A stretch of DNA of 64,000 nucleotides from Microbacterium sp. 1S1 (GTDB lineage Bacteria > Actinomycetota > Actinomycetes > Actinomycetales > Microbacteriaceae), in contig NZ_CP043430.1 in the NCBI RefSeq assembly GCF_008271365.1, positions 2,046,001 to 2,110,000 on the forward strand. The letters are read 5' to 3'. Under the pieces are notes generated by a model. That model saw nothing but the letters and a program-made list of their open reading frames with translations, was not told the DNA's origin and ran no database searches. Numbering within the stretch: the first letter of the stretch is position 1; every line of letters begins with the position of its first letter. The position numbers were made by a program, and so were the translations under genes. Positions 51,500 through 59,846 of this stretch are shown here, one piece after another.

Positions 51500-52573
51500 A
51501 TGGGTGCTCGGCTGCGTGTGGTTCTGGATCAGCTCGTGCATGTCGTCGACCCCGACCAGGCGTCGGCGGCGCAGGATCTCGCCGTCGGCCTCATCCAGAC
51601 CGCCCCGCCGAACTGCACCGTGGATGCAATCGTTCCCGCGGGCGCACAGGTTCCGGTCCGCGGCATCGACGAGGTGCGCACGCTCGCTGTCGGGCGCCGT
51701 GAGCTCGCCGCATCGTGGCAGCTCGGGATCGCGCCAGGGGTGGGCGGCGGCCTCATCCATGCGCCAACCCTGCTCGCCCCGCTCGTCCGGCACGACCGCC
51801 TGCACGACAACGACCAGACGACGGTCACGCTCTGGGATCTGCGGGCGTGGGAGGCGCCGTCGCAGCTGCCCCGCGGCACGGTCGCCTGGCAGCGCGGGAT
51901 GCTCCGCCGGGCGGTGAAGCACGCGGACGCCGTGGTGGTCCCGTCGCATTCGATGGCGCAGCGTCTGTCCGGGCTGGCGAAGCTGGGGGACCGCATCCGT
52001 GTCATCGCCGGCGCGCCGCCCCAGGACTTCCGCGTCCCCGCCGACGCCGCCGCGCGTCGCGACCGTCTCGGACTGCCCGCGGACTACGTCGTCCTGTGCG
52101 GCCCCGAGGACAGCCTGCAGACCGGCTTCCGTGCGGCGGTCGCGGCCGGCCTCGACGCCGTCGTGATCGGGGCGGGGGAGGGGACCGAGCCCCGCCTCGC
52201 CGAACTCGCGGCCGCGGCCGGGTTGCCCGAGCGTCGCGCGCACGTCCGCGGCACGCTGGATGTACCGGATCGCGCTGCCGCCGTCTCGGGCGCCAGGGTC
52301 TTCGTCTCGACGGACGCGGTGTCCGGATGGCCCTGGCGGGCGGTGGAGGCCATGTCCCTCGGCGTGCCCGTCGTCGCCGTGGAGTCCGGGTGTCACCATG
52401 ACGTCATCGCCGACGGGGGTGCCGTCGTCCCCATCGATGACCTTCCGGCCGCGGTGGAGGATGCCGCGACGGGCGGGGCGAACCGCCTGCGGGTGCTCGC
52501 CGAGGACCGCTCGCGGGCGTTCTCCTGGGCGAGTGCGGCGGAGCGCGTGTGGAGTCTGCACGCGGACCTCTGA
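51500..52573 (+). CDS. Family 4 glycosyltransferase
   Basis: 357 residues with a GT-B fold. The N-terminal half ends at ADAVVVPSHSMAQRL (about 145-160). The C-terminal half contains RVIAGAPPQDF, GAGEGTEPRLAEL and the end motif AVSGWPWRAVEAMSLGVPVVAVESG (about 275-300), whose Glu is the usual GT4 nucleotide-sugar contact. Sugar and acceptor are unknown; neighbours suggest envelope polysaccharide. Divergent from DUF4012. Confidence 0.85.
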   Translation: MGARLRVVLDQLVHVVDPDQASAAQDLAVGLIQTAPPNCTVDAIVPAGAQVPVRGIDEVRTLAVGRRELAASWQLGIAPGVGGGLIHAPTLLAPLVRHDRLHDNDQTTVTLWDLRAWEAPSQLPRGTVAWQRGMLRRAVKHADAVVVPSHSMAQRLSGLAKLGDRIRVIAGAPPQDFRVPADAAARRDRLGLPADYVVLCGPEDSLQTGFRAAVAAGLDAVVIGAGEGTEPRLAELAAAAGLPERRAHVRGTLDVPDRAAAVSGARVFVSTDAVSGWPWRAVEAMSLGVPVVAVESGCHHDVIADGGAVVPIDDLPAAVEDAATGGANRLRVLAEDRSRAFSWASAAERVWSLHADL

Positions 52574-52662
52574 TCACCTGAACGCCAGCTTCGCATCGGT
52601 GCGACACGCCGAGAGCTGATCGCGTTTTACCGGCCACAGTGGCATCATCCCGCAACTTCCGT

Positions 52663-52668
52663 CACACT
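52663..52668 (+). promoter_or_regulatory. -10-like element CACACT upstream of the FG-GAP protein gene
   Basis: CACACT lies 6 nt before ATG 52675. A weak hexamer but correct spacing, and no ribosome-binding site is present. Confidence 0.4.
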
Positions 52669-52674
52669 GGTCAC

Positions 52675-55128
52675 ATGTCTCGACGTGCCCCACGCTCTCG
52701 AAACACCACGAAGGTCACCCGCCTTCTCACCTGTTTCCTCGCTGCCTCCGCCCTGGTCATCGGCGCGGTGGTCCCCGCCTCCGCCGCCTCCGCCGCGACC
52801 TCCGTCGCACCGGCGGTTGCGCGCGTCGCCGATCCAGCGCAGACCGGGCTGGCGAAGACCACGCTCGCGGGCTTCACTCCGGGCAATATCATCAGCGACG
52901 CCGTGTTCACCAACAAGAGCACGATGACGGAGGCGCAGATCCAGACCTTCTTCAACGGCAAGGTCTCTCGCTGCCTCGGTGGACGCGACGAGAACAACGA
53001 GCCGATCGTCTGCCTCAAGGACTTCCGCATGAACACGGTCACCCGGCCGGGCGACCAGTACTGCAGCGGGTACACCGGCGCCGCGAACGAGTCGGCGGCG
53101 CGGATCATCTACCGCGTCGCACAGGCCTGCAACATCAACCCGCAGGTGCTCATCGTCATGCTCCAGAAGGAGCAGAGCCTGGTGACGCACACCTGGCCGA
53201 GCGCCTGGCGGTACCGCATCGCCCTCGGGCAGGGCTGCCCGGACACCGCGCCCTGCGACCCGAAATACGTTGGGTTCTTCCACCAGATCTACGGCGCGGC
53301 GCGTCAGATGCAGATCTACATGGAAGGCAAGTGGTTCCAGTGGTACGCGCCGGGGCGGACCTGGAACATCCTCTACAACCCCAACAACTCCTGCGGATCC
53401 GCGCCGGTGTACGTCGCGAACAAGGCGACGTCCGCGCTGTACTACTACACGCCGTATCAGCCCAACGCCGCCGCCCTCCGGGCGGGGTACGGCGCGGGCG
53501 ACAGCTGCTCCGCGTACGGCAACCGGAACTTCTACAACTACTTCACCGACTGGTTCGGTTCCACGCAGGGGAAGCCGGTCGCGGCACCGCCCGTGATCTC
53601 GTCCGCGAACACCTCGAGCTTCGTCGTGGGCGTCGACCAGGCGGGCAGCGTGTGGGGGTACCCGTTCTCCAAGAAGGCGTGGGGCAACCGCGTGCAGATG
53701 GCCACGGGCCTGACCGGGGTCAAGGCCTTCTTCGGCGTGGGCGACCTCACGGGCGACGGCAACCGCGACTTCCTCTCCGTCGACGCATCCGGACAGCCGT
53801 CGGTTCTCTACGGGGACGGCAGCCTCAAGCTGAGCGCCCCGACGCGATTGGGCGGCAATTGGTCGGGCACCGTGCTCGTCGTACCGGCCGGTGACTTCAA
53901 CGGCGACGGGATCCCCGACGTCTTCACGACCGATGCCTCCGGAGGGCTGTACCTGCGTGCCGGCGACGGTCGGGGCGGGTTCGGAGCCGCCACGCTCGTC
54001 GGCAGCGGCTGGAGCACCATGACCATGCTCGTGGGCGCCGTGGACATGAACGGAGACGGACGCAGCGACCTGATCGCCCGCGACACGGCCGGCAGACTCT
54101 TCCTGTATCCCGGCAACGGCCGCGGCGGGTGGGGCACCAAGGCGCAGATCGGCAGCGGCTGGTCGGGGATGACCTCCGTCTTCAGCCCGGGCGACTTCAC
54201 CGGGAACGGGACGCCCGACCTCCTCGCCCACAAGTCCGACGGCGTGCTGATGGCCTACGAAGGACGCTCGACCGCCTTCGTGGCCAGTGTCGGCACCGTG
54301 GGTTCCGGCTGGCAGAACCTCACGACGAAGGCCTCCGCCGGGCCGGCCGTGACGAAGCCGCGGGCGCTTCCCGCCGGCTTCGGCAACGTCGACGGTCTCG
54401 GCGGGAACGACGTCGTGGCATTGACGAAGACCGGCGAGCTCCGTCTCTACGGAGGTTCCGGGACGGGGAGCTGGCGGTCTTCGAGCACGCTCGCGACGGG
54501 CTGGGGCGCACAGGACCGGATCTTCTCCCTCGGGGACTTCACCGGAGACGGCAGGGCGGACCTCGCCCGGGTCGACAGCGCCGGGGTGCTCACGCTCCTG
54601 CCCGGCACCGGCAGCGGCTTCGGTCAGGCGACGCGCATCGGCCACGGCTGGGCGTCGTTCGTCCAGATCGTGGGCGGCGTGGACTTCGACGGTGACCGGA
54701 AGCCCGACGTGATCGGCGTCCACGAGGACGGACGCATGATCCTGTACCGCGGGAACGGCAGCGGAGGGTTCCAAGGCGACGGCGTGCAGATCGGCAAGGG
54801 CTGGGGAGTGGTGGACCACGTCGTCAACGTCGGCGACTTCACGGGGGACGGTCGCAGCGACCTCCTCGCGCGGACCTCCGACGGCGCTCTCCGCCTCTAC
54901 CCGACGACAGCCGACGGCGGTTTCGGGACCATGGTGCAGATCGGCAAGGGCTGGGGCGGGATGACCCAGATCGTCGGGCCGGGGGACTTCAACGGCGACG
55001 GATGGCCGGACGTCCTCGCGATCCGTCAGGACGGTGCCATGTTCCTCTACCCGGGCAACGGCAAGGGCGGCTGGGGGACCAGCGTGCAGATCGGTTCGGG
55101 ATGGCAGAACATCACCAGTCTCGGTTGA
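52675..55128 (+). CDS. Secreted protein with transglycosylase-like N-domain and nine FG-GAP/VCBS repeats
   Basis: 817 residues. The signal peptide has the hydrophobic stretch LLTCFLAASALVIGAVVP and cleavage near ASAASA. Residues about 55-300 form a compact domain with several Cys (possible disulfides) and INPQVLIVMLQKEQSLVTHT, in which the Glu of QKEQ is placed as in lysozyme-like folds (inference). Then nine repeats of about 50 residues each carry D-x-(N/T)-G-D/N-G-x-x-D-type loops (GDFNGDGIPD, GDFTGDGRSD and so on), which bind Ca2+ and build a beta-propeller-like array. It sits between a GT4 gene and the export locus. Confidence 0.85.
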   Translation: MSRRAPRSRNTTKVTRLLTCFLAASALVIGAVVPASAASAATSVAPAVARVADPAQTGLAKTTLAGFTPGNIISDAVFTNKSTMTEAQIQTFFNGKVSRCLGGRDENNEPIVCLKDFRMNTVTRPGDQYCSGYTGAANESAARIIYRVAQACNINPQVLIVMLQKEQSLVTHTWPSAWRYRIALGQGCPDTAPCDPKYVGFFHQIYGAARQMQIYMEGKWFQWYAPGRTWNILYNPNNSCGSAPVYVANKATSALYYYTPYQPNAAALRAGYGAGDSCSAYGNRNFYNYFTDWFGSTQGKPVAAPPVISSANTSSFVVGVDQAGSVWGYPFSKKAWGNRVQMATGLTGVKAFFGVGDLTGDGNRDFLSVDASGQPSVLYGDGSLKLSAPTRLGGNWSGTVLVVPAGDFNGDGIPDVFTTDASGGLYLRAGDGRGGFGAATLVGSGWSTMTMLVGAVDMNGDGRSDLIARDTAGRLFLYPGNGRGGWGTKAQIGSGWSGMTSVFSPGDFTGNGTPDLLAHKSDGVLMAYEGRSTAFVASVGTVGSGWQNLTTKASAGPAVTKPRALPAGFGNVDGLGGNDVVALTKTGELRLYGGSGTGSWRSSSTLATGWGAQDRIFSLGDFTGDGRADLARVDSAGVLTLLPGTGSGFGQATRIGHGWASFVQIVGGVDFDGDRKPDVIGVHEDGRMILYRGNGSGGFQGDGVQIGKGWGVVDHVVNVGDFTGDGRSDLLARTSDGALRLYPTTADGGFGTMVQIGKGWGGMTQIVGPGDFNGDGWPDVLAIRQDGAMFLYPGNGKGGWGTSVQIGSGWQNITSLG

Positions 55129-55167
55129 CCGCGGCCCTGCCTGAGAGGTCGTTCGCAGGCGCCATGG

Positions 55168-55173
55168 GATACT
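55168..55173 (+). promoter_or_regulatory. -10 element GATACT upstream of the ABC export genes
   Basis: GATACT resembles TATAAT at 4 of 6 positions. The start site would be near 55180, giving a short leader before the permease gene. Probable promoter of the exporter / DUF6541 unit. Confidence 0.4.
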
Positions 55174-55216
55174 GAGACGGCGACGGATGCCGTCGCGTCG
55201 TCGATTGAGTGGGCCT

Positions 55217-56122
55217 GTGACTGATACCCGAGATCTTTTCGCTGCCGTCCCGCGTTCCGCGTTCGACACCCCGGGAGAGAGCCGCGGGCTGATCGATGTG
55301 GTGCGCTGGCGCTATCTGCTGCACCTCCTTGTCCGCACCGGCGTCACGACCCGTTATCGCAACTCCGTCCTGGGCTGGACCTGGTCCTACGTCCGCCCCG
55401 CCGCGCAGTTCCTCGTCTTCTGGGTCGTCCTCGGGCTGTTCATGAACCTGGACAGGGGGATCCCGAACTACGCGATCTATCTGTTCTCGGGGATCGTCGT
55501 CATCAATCTCTTCTCCGAGGCCTTCAAGAACGCCACGACCTCGATCGTCGGCAATGCACCGCTGGTCCGGAAGGTCTTCCTGCCGCGTCAGCTCTTCGCC
55601 GTCTCGGCCGTGATCGTGGCCTTCGTACACTTCCTGCCGCAGGTGGCTCTGCTGCTGCTCGTCTGCCTCCTGCTGGGCTGGGTCACGCACATCTCGATCC
55701 TCTCGGTGCTCGCCATCCTCGCCGGGATGATCATCGTCATGACCTTCGCCCTGGGGCTCGGACTCTTCTTCGGAGCGATCAACGTCCGCTTCCGCGATGC
55801 GGAGAACATCGTCGAGCTCCTGCTCCTCCTGGCGACCTGGGCCTCACCGGTGCTGTACGCGTGGACCCAGGTGCAGGATGCGGTCGTCGACAAGCTCGGA
55901 TGGCCGCAATGGGTGGTCGAGGTGTACATGCTGAACCCGATCACCCAGGGTGTGGAACTCTTCCACTACGCGTTCTGGCGCCCGGTGACCGACACCGCGT
56001 TCGCGCTCCCGGAGGGGCTCGCTTGGAACACCCTCTGGACCATGCTGATCTCCATCGGCACGCTGCTCTTGGGGCAGCTCGTCTTCCGCCGTCTCGAAGG
56101 AAGGTTCGCACAGGACCTATGA
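55217..56122 (+). CDS. Polysaccharide ABC exporter permease (Wzm-like)
   Basis: About 301 residues from GTG 55217 (ATG 55187 in the same frame is an alternative giving 311). ABC-2 type permease with six hydrophobic helices; the motif TRYRNSVLGWTWSYVRPAAQFLVF is typical of Wzm/TagG-type exporters of lipid-linked O-antigen or teichoic acid. Stop overlap (ATGA) with the ATPase gene indicates stoichiometric synthesis of the two subunits. Confidence 0.9.
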   Translation: MTDTRDLFAAVPRSAFDTPGESRGLIDVVRWRYLLHLLVRTGVTTRYRNSVLGWTWSYVRPAAQFLVFWVVLGLFMNLDRGIPNYAIYLFSGIVVINLFSEAFKNATTSIVGNAPLVRKVFLPRQLFAVSAVIVAFVHFLPQVALLLLVCLLLGWVTHISILSVLAILAGMIIVMTFALGLGLFFGAINVRFRDAENIVELLLLLATWASPVLYAWTQVQDAVVDKLGWPQWVVEVYMLNPITQGVELFHYAFWRPVTDTAFALPEGLAWNTLWTMLISIGTLLLGQLVFRRLEGRFAQDL

Positions 56123-56856
56123 GTGCTCCCGCCACGCTCCGCCCGAGCATCGTCATCGACGGCGTCAAGAAGCGGTTCACGCTCAACCACGCCTTCTCCT
56201 TGAAGGACACCGTCGTGTCCTGGATCAAACGCCGCAGGCTCACCAGCGAGTTCGAGGCGTTGAAGGGTGTCGACATCGTCATCGGAGAAGGTGAGTCCGT
56301 CGCGGTGCTCGGCCTCAACGGCTCCGGCAAGTCGACGTTGCTCAAGCTCGTCTCCGGTGTGATGGAGCCCGACGAGGGGCAGGTCCTCACCCGCGGCCGT
56401 GTCGCCGGTCTCATCGAGGTGGGCGCCGGGTTCCATCCCGAGCTGTCCGGGCGCGAGAACGTGTTCCTCAATGCGGCCATCCTGGGCATGAAGAAGCACG
56501 AGATCGAGGCCCGTTACGACGAGATCGTGGCGTTCAGCGAGATCGAGCAGTTCATCGACCAGGAGGTCAAGCACTACTCGTCCGGCATGTTCATGCGCCT
56601 CGCGTTCTCCGTGGCCATCCATGTCGAGCTCGACGTGCTGCTCGTGGACGAGATCCTGTCCGTGGGCGACGCGCCGTTCCGGGAGAAGTGCCGGCTGAAG
56701 TTCGAGGAGCTCATCGCCGAGGGCAAGACGCTCGTCGTCGTCAGCCACGACATGGAGATGGTCCGCGAGCTCTGCACCCGCGGGATCGTGATCGACAAGG
56801 GGCGCGTGATCTACGACGGCGAGGTCGAGGGCGCCATCGCGCTGGTGGACAAGTGA
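56119..56856 (+). CDS. Polysaccharide ABC exporter ATPase (Wzt/TagH-like, short form)
   Basis: 245 residues. Walker A GLNGSGKST (about 72), signature motif YSSGMFMRLAFS (about 155) in the degenerate SGM form usual for Wzt, Walker B VLLVDEILSVGD and switch VVSHD. It ends after the nucleotide-binding domain, so the C-terminal carbohydrate-binding domain that some Wzt proteins use to recognise a capped chain end is absent; the substrate is presumably recognised by lipid or permease. Overlaps the DUF6541 gene by GTGA. Confidence 0.92.
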   Translation: MSAPATLRPSIVIDGVKKRFTLNHAFSLKDTVVSWIKRRRLTSEFEALKGVDIVIGEGESVAVLGLNGSGKSTLLKLVSGVMEPDEGQVLTRGRVAGLIEVGAGFHPELSGRENVFLNAAILGMKKHEIEARYDEIVAFSEIEQFIDQEVKHYSSGMFMRLAFSVAIHVELDVLLVDEILSVGDAPFREKCRLKFEELIAEGKTLVVVSHDMEMVRELCTRGIVIDKGRVIYDGEVEGAIALVDK

Positions 56857-58751
56857 GCGCGTGGCTCGCGCAGGTGCCGGCGCTGCTGGTCGCGCTCGCC
56901 GTGCTCGTGGTCCCTGGTCTCCCCGTCGGCCTCTGCCTCCGGGGAGTGAGCGCTGTCGTCCGGATCGGCGTCTCCGTCGCCGTCTCGCTCGCCGTGGTGG
57001 CCGCCGCCTCCGTGCTTGCCCCTGTCCTCCGGCTTGACTGGGGGCCGCTTCCCGTCGCCATCGTCGCCGCCGTCGTGGCGGTGGTCGCCCTCGGTCTGCG
57101 CGTTTCCGACAGGTCCGTCGTCGTGGAGGATCGGAAGCACACGGAGCGGACTCCCTGGGTCTGGATCTCGCTCGCCGCCGCGTTCCTCGGCTGGGTGCTC
57201 ATCCTCGTCCTGGGGATGCGGAATCCGAGCAATCCGTCCCAGCTGTACGACGGCCTGTTCCACCTGAACGCCGTCGAGTTCATCGCGTCGACGGGTGACG
57301 CCTCGCCCTTCCACATGACGATGGCCACGCCCAGCCAGGAGACCTCGTTCTACCCGACGCTGTGGCACGCTCTCGTCAGCCTGGTGGTCCCCGTCTCCGG
57401 AGGGGTCGTGACGGCGACCAACGTCACCACCGTGGCCGTCGTCGCCCTCATCTGGCCGGTGGCGCTGGCCACCCTCACGTCCGTGGTCTTCCCGCAGCGC
57501 CCGCAGGCGGCGCGCTGGGCGCCCGTGCTCGCTTTCGGCTTCAGCGTCTTCCCGCTCGGTTTCCTGAACTGGGGCGTCCTCTACCCCAACCTCCTGGGCA
57601 CCCTGCTGGTGCCCATCCTCATCGCCGCCGTGCTGCTGACGTGCGTGGCCGACCTCGGCTGGCGTCGTCGCACCCTGCGCATCCTGGTCGCCCTCGCGGC
57701 GACCGCGGCCACGGCCCTCGGCCACCCATCGGCGCTGCTCGGCGCCATCGCTCTTCTCGTCCCGTTTCTGCTCTGGCGTGCCTGGCGCGTGGCCGCGCGA
57801 GGGGGGAGGCGCACACGCGTCATCGTCGGCGCGATCGTCGTGATCGGTGCCGTCGCGCTCGTGGCGGTGTGGATCGAAGCGAACGTGACGACGCACGAGT
57901 GGCTCCCGACGCAGACGGTCGCGCAGTCCCTCGGCGAGGTGGCCTTCCTCAGTCCCGTGGACCGCAGCACGGGCCTCCTCCTCGGGCCGCTCGCCGCGGT
58001 CGGGATCTGGCGCGTCGTGAAGGACCGCCGCTGGTGGATCGTCGGCGCTTACGGCGTGAGCATCGTCCTGTACGTCATCGCCGCCTGGCTTCCCGTGCTC
58101 GCCGTGCGCAGCTTCTTCGTCGGCGTCTGGTACGACGACACCACGCGGGTCGCCGCACTGCTCGCGATGTGGGGAATCCCGCTCGCTGCGCTCGGTGCGG
58201 CGTGGGTGGCGGATGCCCTCACGACCCTGTACCGGGCCGGTCGCCGGCGCCTGGTGGTCGGACTGGTGGTCCTCATCGCCGTCGCCGCGGCGAGTCATCT
58301 GCTCGCCGTCCGCAACGACCTCCGCTATCTGCGCGACGTCAGCTTCCGCTTCGACGAGGCCTCGCAGGGGCTGTCACCCGACGAAGCCGCACTCTTCGCA
58401 CGCATCGACGACGAGGTCCCCGAAGATGCCGTGGTCATCGGGGACCCGCTCACCGGCGCCGGGCTTCTGTTCGCGTACACCGGCCACGACGTCGTCTTCC
58501 CTCACGTGACCGGGAACTACGGGTCGGACGCCGCGTTGCTCGCGCGTCAGCTCGCGCAGGGCACCCCTGCGGTGTGCGAGGCGGCGGAGCGCATCGGGGT
58601 GACCTACGCGGTCGACTTCGGTGACACGGTGCTCTTCCAGAACCACTACACGACGTACGACGGACTGCACGACCTGGCGGACTCCCCGATCCTGACGGAG
58701 GTCGATCGTGTGGGCGATGCGGTCCTCTACGAGGTCACGGGTTGCGACTAG
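56853..58751 (+). CDS. DUF6541 multi-pass membrane protein
   Basis: 632 residues with about 13 hydrophobic helices in the first 490 residues and an extracytoplasmic domain at the end (about 500-632). The loop YDGLFHLNAVEFI after the third helix region and the overall layout resemble GT-C type lipid-linked sugar transferases, and actinobacterial members are named DUF6541. A role in modifying the exported glycan outside the membrane is an inference from its place right after the ABC exporter. The end overlaps the convergent DUF2304 gene by 17 nt. Confidence 0.83.
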   Translation: MSAWLAQVPALLVALAVLVVPGLPVGLCLRGVSAVVRIGVSVAVSLAVVAAASVLAPVLRLDWGPLPVAIVAAVVAVVALGLRVSDRSVVVEDRKHTERTPWVWISLAAAFLGWVLILVLGMRNPSNPSQLYDGLFHLNAVEFIASTGDASPFHMTMATPSQETSFYPTLWHALVSLVVPVSGGVVTATNVTTVAVVALIWPVALATLTSVVFPQRPQAARWAPVLAFGFSVFPLGFLNWGVLYPNLLGTLLVPILIAAVLLTCVADLGWRRRTLRILVALAATAATALGHPSALLGAIALLVPFLLWRAWRVAARGGRRTRVIVGAIVVIGAVALVAVWIEANVTTHEWLPTQTVAQSLGEVAFLSPVDRSTGLLLGPLAAVGIWRVVKDRRWWIVGAYGVSIVLYVIAAWLPVLAVRSFFVGVWYDDTTRVAALLAMWGIPLAALGAAWVADALTTLYRAGRRRLVVGLVVLIAVAAASHLLAVRNDLRYLRDVSFRFDEASQGLSPDEAALFARIDDEVPEDAVVIGDPLTGAGLLFAYTGHDVVFPHVTGNYGSDAALLARQLAQGTPAVCEAAERIGVTYAVDFGDTVLFQNHYTTYDGLHDLADSPILTEVDRVGDAVLYEVTGCD

Positions 58752-59088
58752 CGTCCCGCTCGTTCTCCTGGGCTTCGAGCAGGGCGATCTTCCGCGCGAG
58801 CAGGGTGAGCTGACGCTGCAGCGCGATGTTGCGCCTGTACTGCGAGTACACGAACGCGAGGAACATCACGATCAAGCCGTAGAGCACGAGATCGGTGCCG
58901 CGACCGACCCCGACGAGGCTCGCGAGCCAGCTCAACCACTGCGGGAAGAGCACGGACAGCACGGCGACGACGACGAACAACCCCATGAGGAGGCGTCGGA
59001 TCGCCAGGTGACTGTCGGCACCCGTGCGGCGCATCATGAAGACGGCGAGGACGATGATCGCCGCGATGAGCAGGAACTGGATCCACAT
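58735..59088 (-). CDS. DUF2304 membrane protein
   Basis: 117 residues with three hydrophobic helices (about 1-20, 32-50, 62-82) and a C-terminal heptad-like helix ending in a charged tail; typical DUF2304. These proteins are almost always encoded next to a family 2 glycosyltransferase of the dolichol-phosphate-mannose synthase type and probably anchor or assist it. ATG 59088 is 2 nt after the glycosyltransferase stop (TGATCATG), so the two are coupled. Confidence 0.88.
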   Translation of the reverse strand: MWIQFLLIAAIIVLAVFMMRRTGADSHLAIRRLLMGLFVVVAVLSVLFPQWLSWLASLVGVGRGTDLVLYGLIVMFLAFVYSQYRRNIALQRQLTLLARKIALLEAQENERDASRNP

Positions 59089-59090
59089 GA

Positions 59091-59789
59091 TCAGCGCACC
59101 ACCAGGTCGACGAGGATGTTCACGGAGTTCAGCACGCTCTGGCCCTTCGCCTTCGAGTAGTCGGTGTAGAGGAGCTCCACGGGGTACTCCTTCCACGGCA
59201 GGCCCGTGCGGCCGAGCTCGAGGACGATCTCGGTGGCGTGGGCCATGCGGTCCTGCTTCAGCTCGATGGCCGCCGCGGCGTCGCGGCGGATCACGCGGAG
59301 TCCGTTATGGGCGTCCGTGAGCTTGAGGCTCGTCGTGAGGTTCGTGACCCACACCGCCGTCTTGAGGATGACCTTCTTCATCCATCCAGGGTTGGTGCGG
59401 TCGTCCAGGAACCGGGAACCGAACACGATGGCGACATCGTCGCGGCGGGCGAGCGCGAGCATGCCGAGGGCGTCCTCCACGCGGTGCTGACCGTCGGCGT
59501 CGAACGTGACGATGTAGTCGCACTCCGGGTGGGCGAGAGCGAAGGCGATGCCCGTCTGGAGCGCGGCCCCCTGCCCGAGGTTCACCGGATGCTGCACGAG
59601 ATGTGCCCCGGCGGCGGCGGCCTCCGCGGCCGAGCCATCGCTGGACCCGTCGTCCACGCAGACGATGTGCGAGAAGTGCGGCTTCAGGCTCTCGATGACG
59701 CCGCCGATCACGCTGGCTTCGTTGTAGAGGGGGATGACGACCCAGGCGCGGGGATCGGCGGGGGAGGGCGCGGGGACGCTCGAGGACAT
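59091..59789 (-). CDS. Family 2 glycosyltransferase, polyprenyl-phosphate sugar synthase type
   Basis: 232 residues: VVIPLYNEA, CVDDGSSDGS, QHPVNLGQGAALQTGI, FDADGQH (DxD metal site) and GSRF(L), the DPM1/ArnC-like pattern without a C-terminal membrane domain. It would make polyprenyl-phosphate-linked sugar, a donor for GT-C enzymes such as the neighbouring DUF6541 protein (inference). CACAAT 6 nt before ATG 59789 gives a leaderless start. Confidence 0.9.
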   Translation of the reverse strand: MSSSVPAPSPADPRAWVVIPLYNEASVIGGVIESLKPHFSHIVCVDDGSSDGSAAEAAAAGAHLVQHPVNLGQGAALQTGIAFALAHPECDYIVTFDADGQHRVEDALGMLALARRDDVAIVFGSRFLDDRTNPGWMKKVILKTAVWVTNLTTSLKLTDAHNGLRVIRRDAAAAIELKQDRMAHATEIVLELGRTGLPWKEYPVELLYTDYSKAKGQSVLNSVNILVDLVVR

Positions 59790-59794
59790 GGTTC

Positions 59795-59801
59795 TATTGT
59801 G
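59795..59801. promoter_or_regulatory. Bidirectional -10 element (TATTGT plus, CACAAT minus)
   Basis: Overlapping hexamers on opposite strands between the divergent GT2 and GT4 genes. Minus: CACAAT 6 nt before ATG 59789 (leaderless). Plus: TATTGT with start site near 59807, giving a leader of about 40 nt to ATG 59847. Confidence 0.55.
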
Positions 59802-59846
59802 TCAGGTGTCGATTCGGGCGCCGGTCCACCGAGCAGCAGGGGCAGG

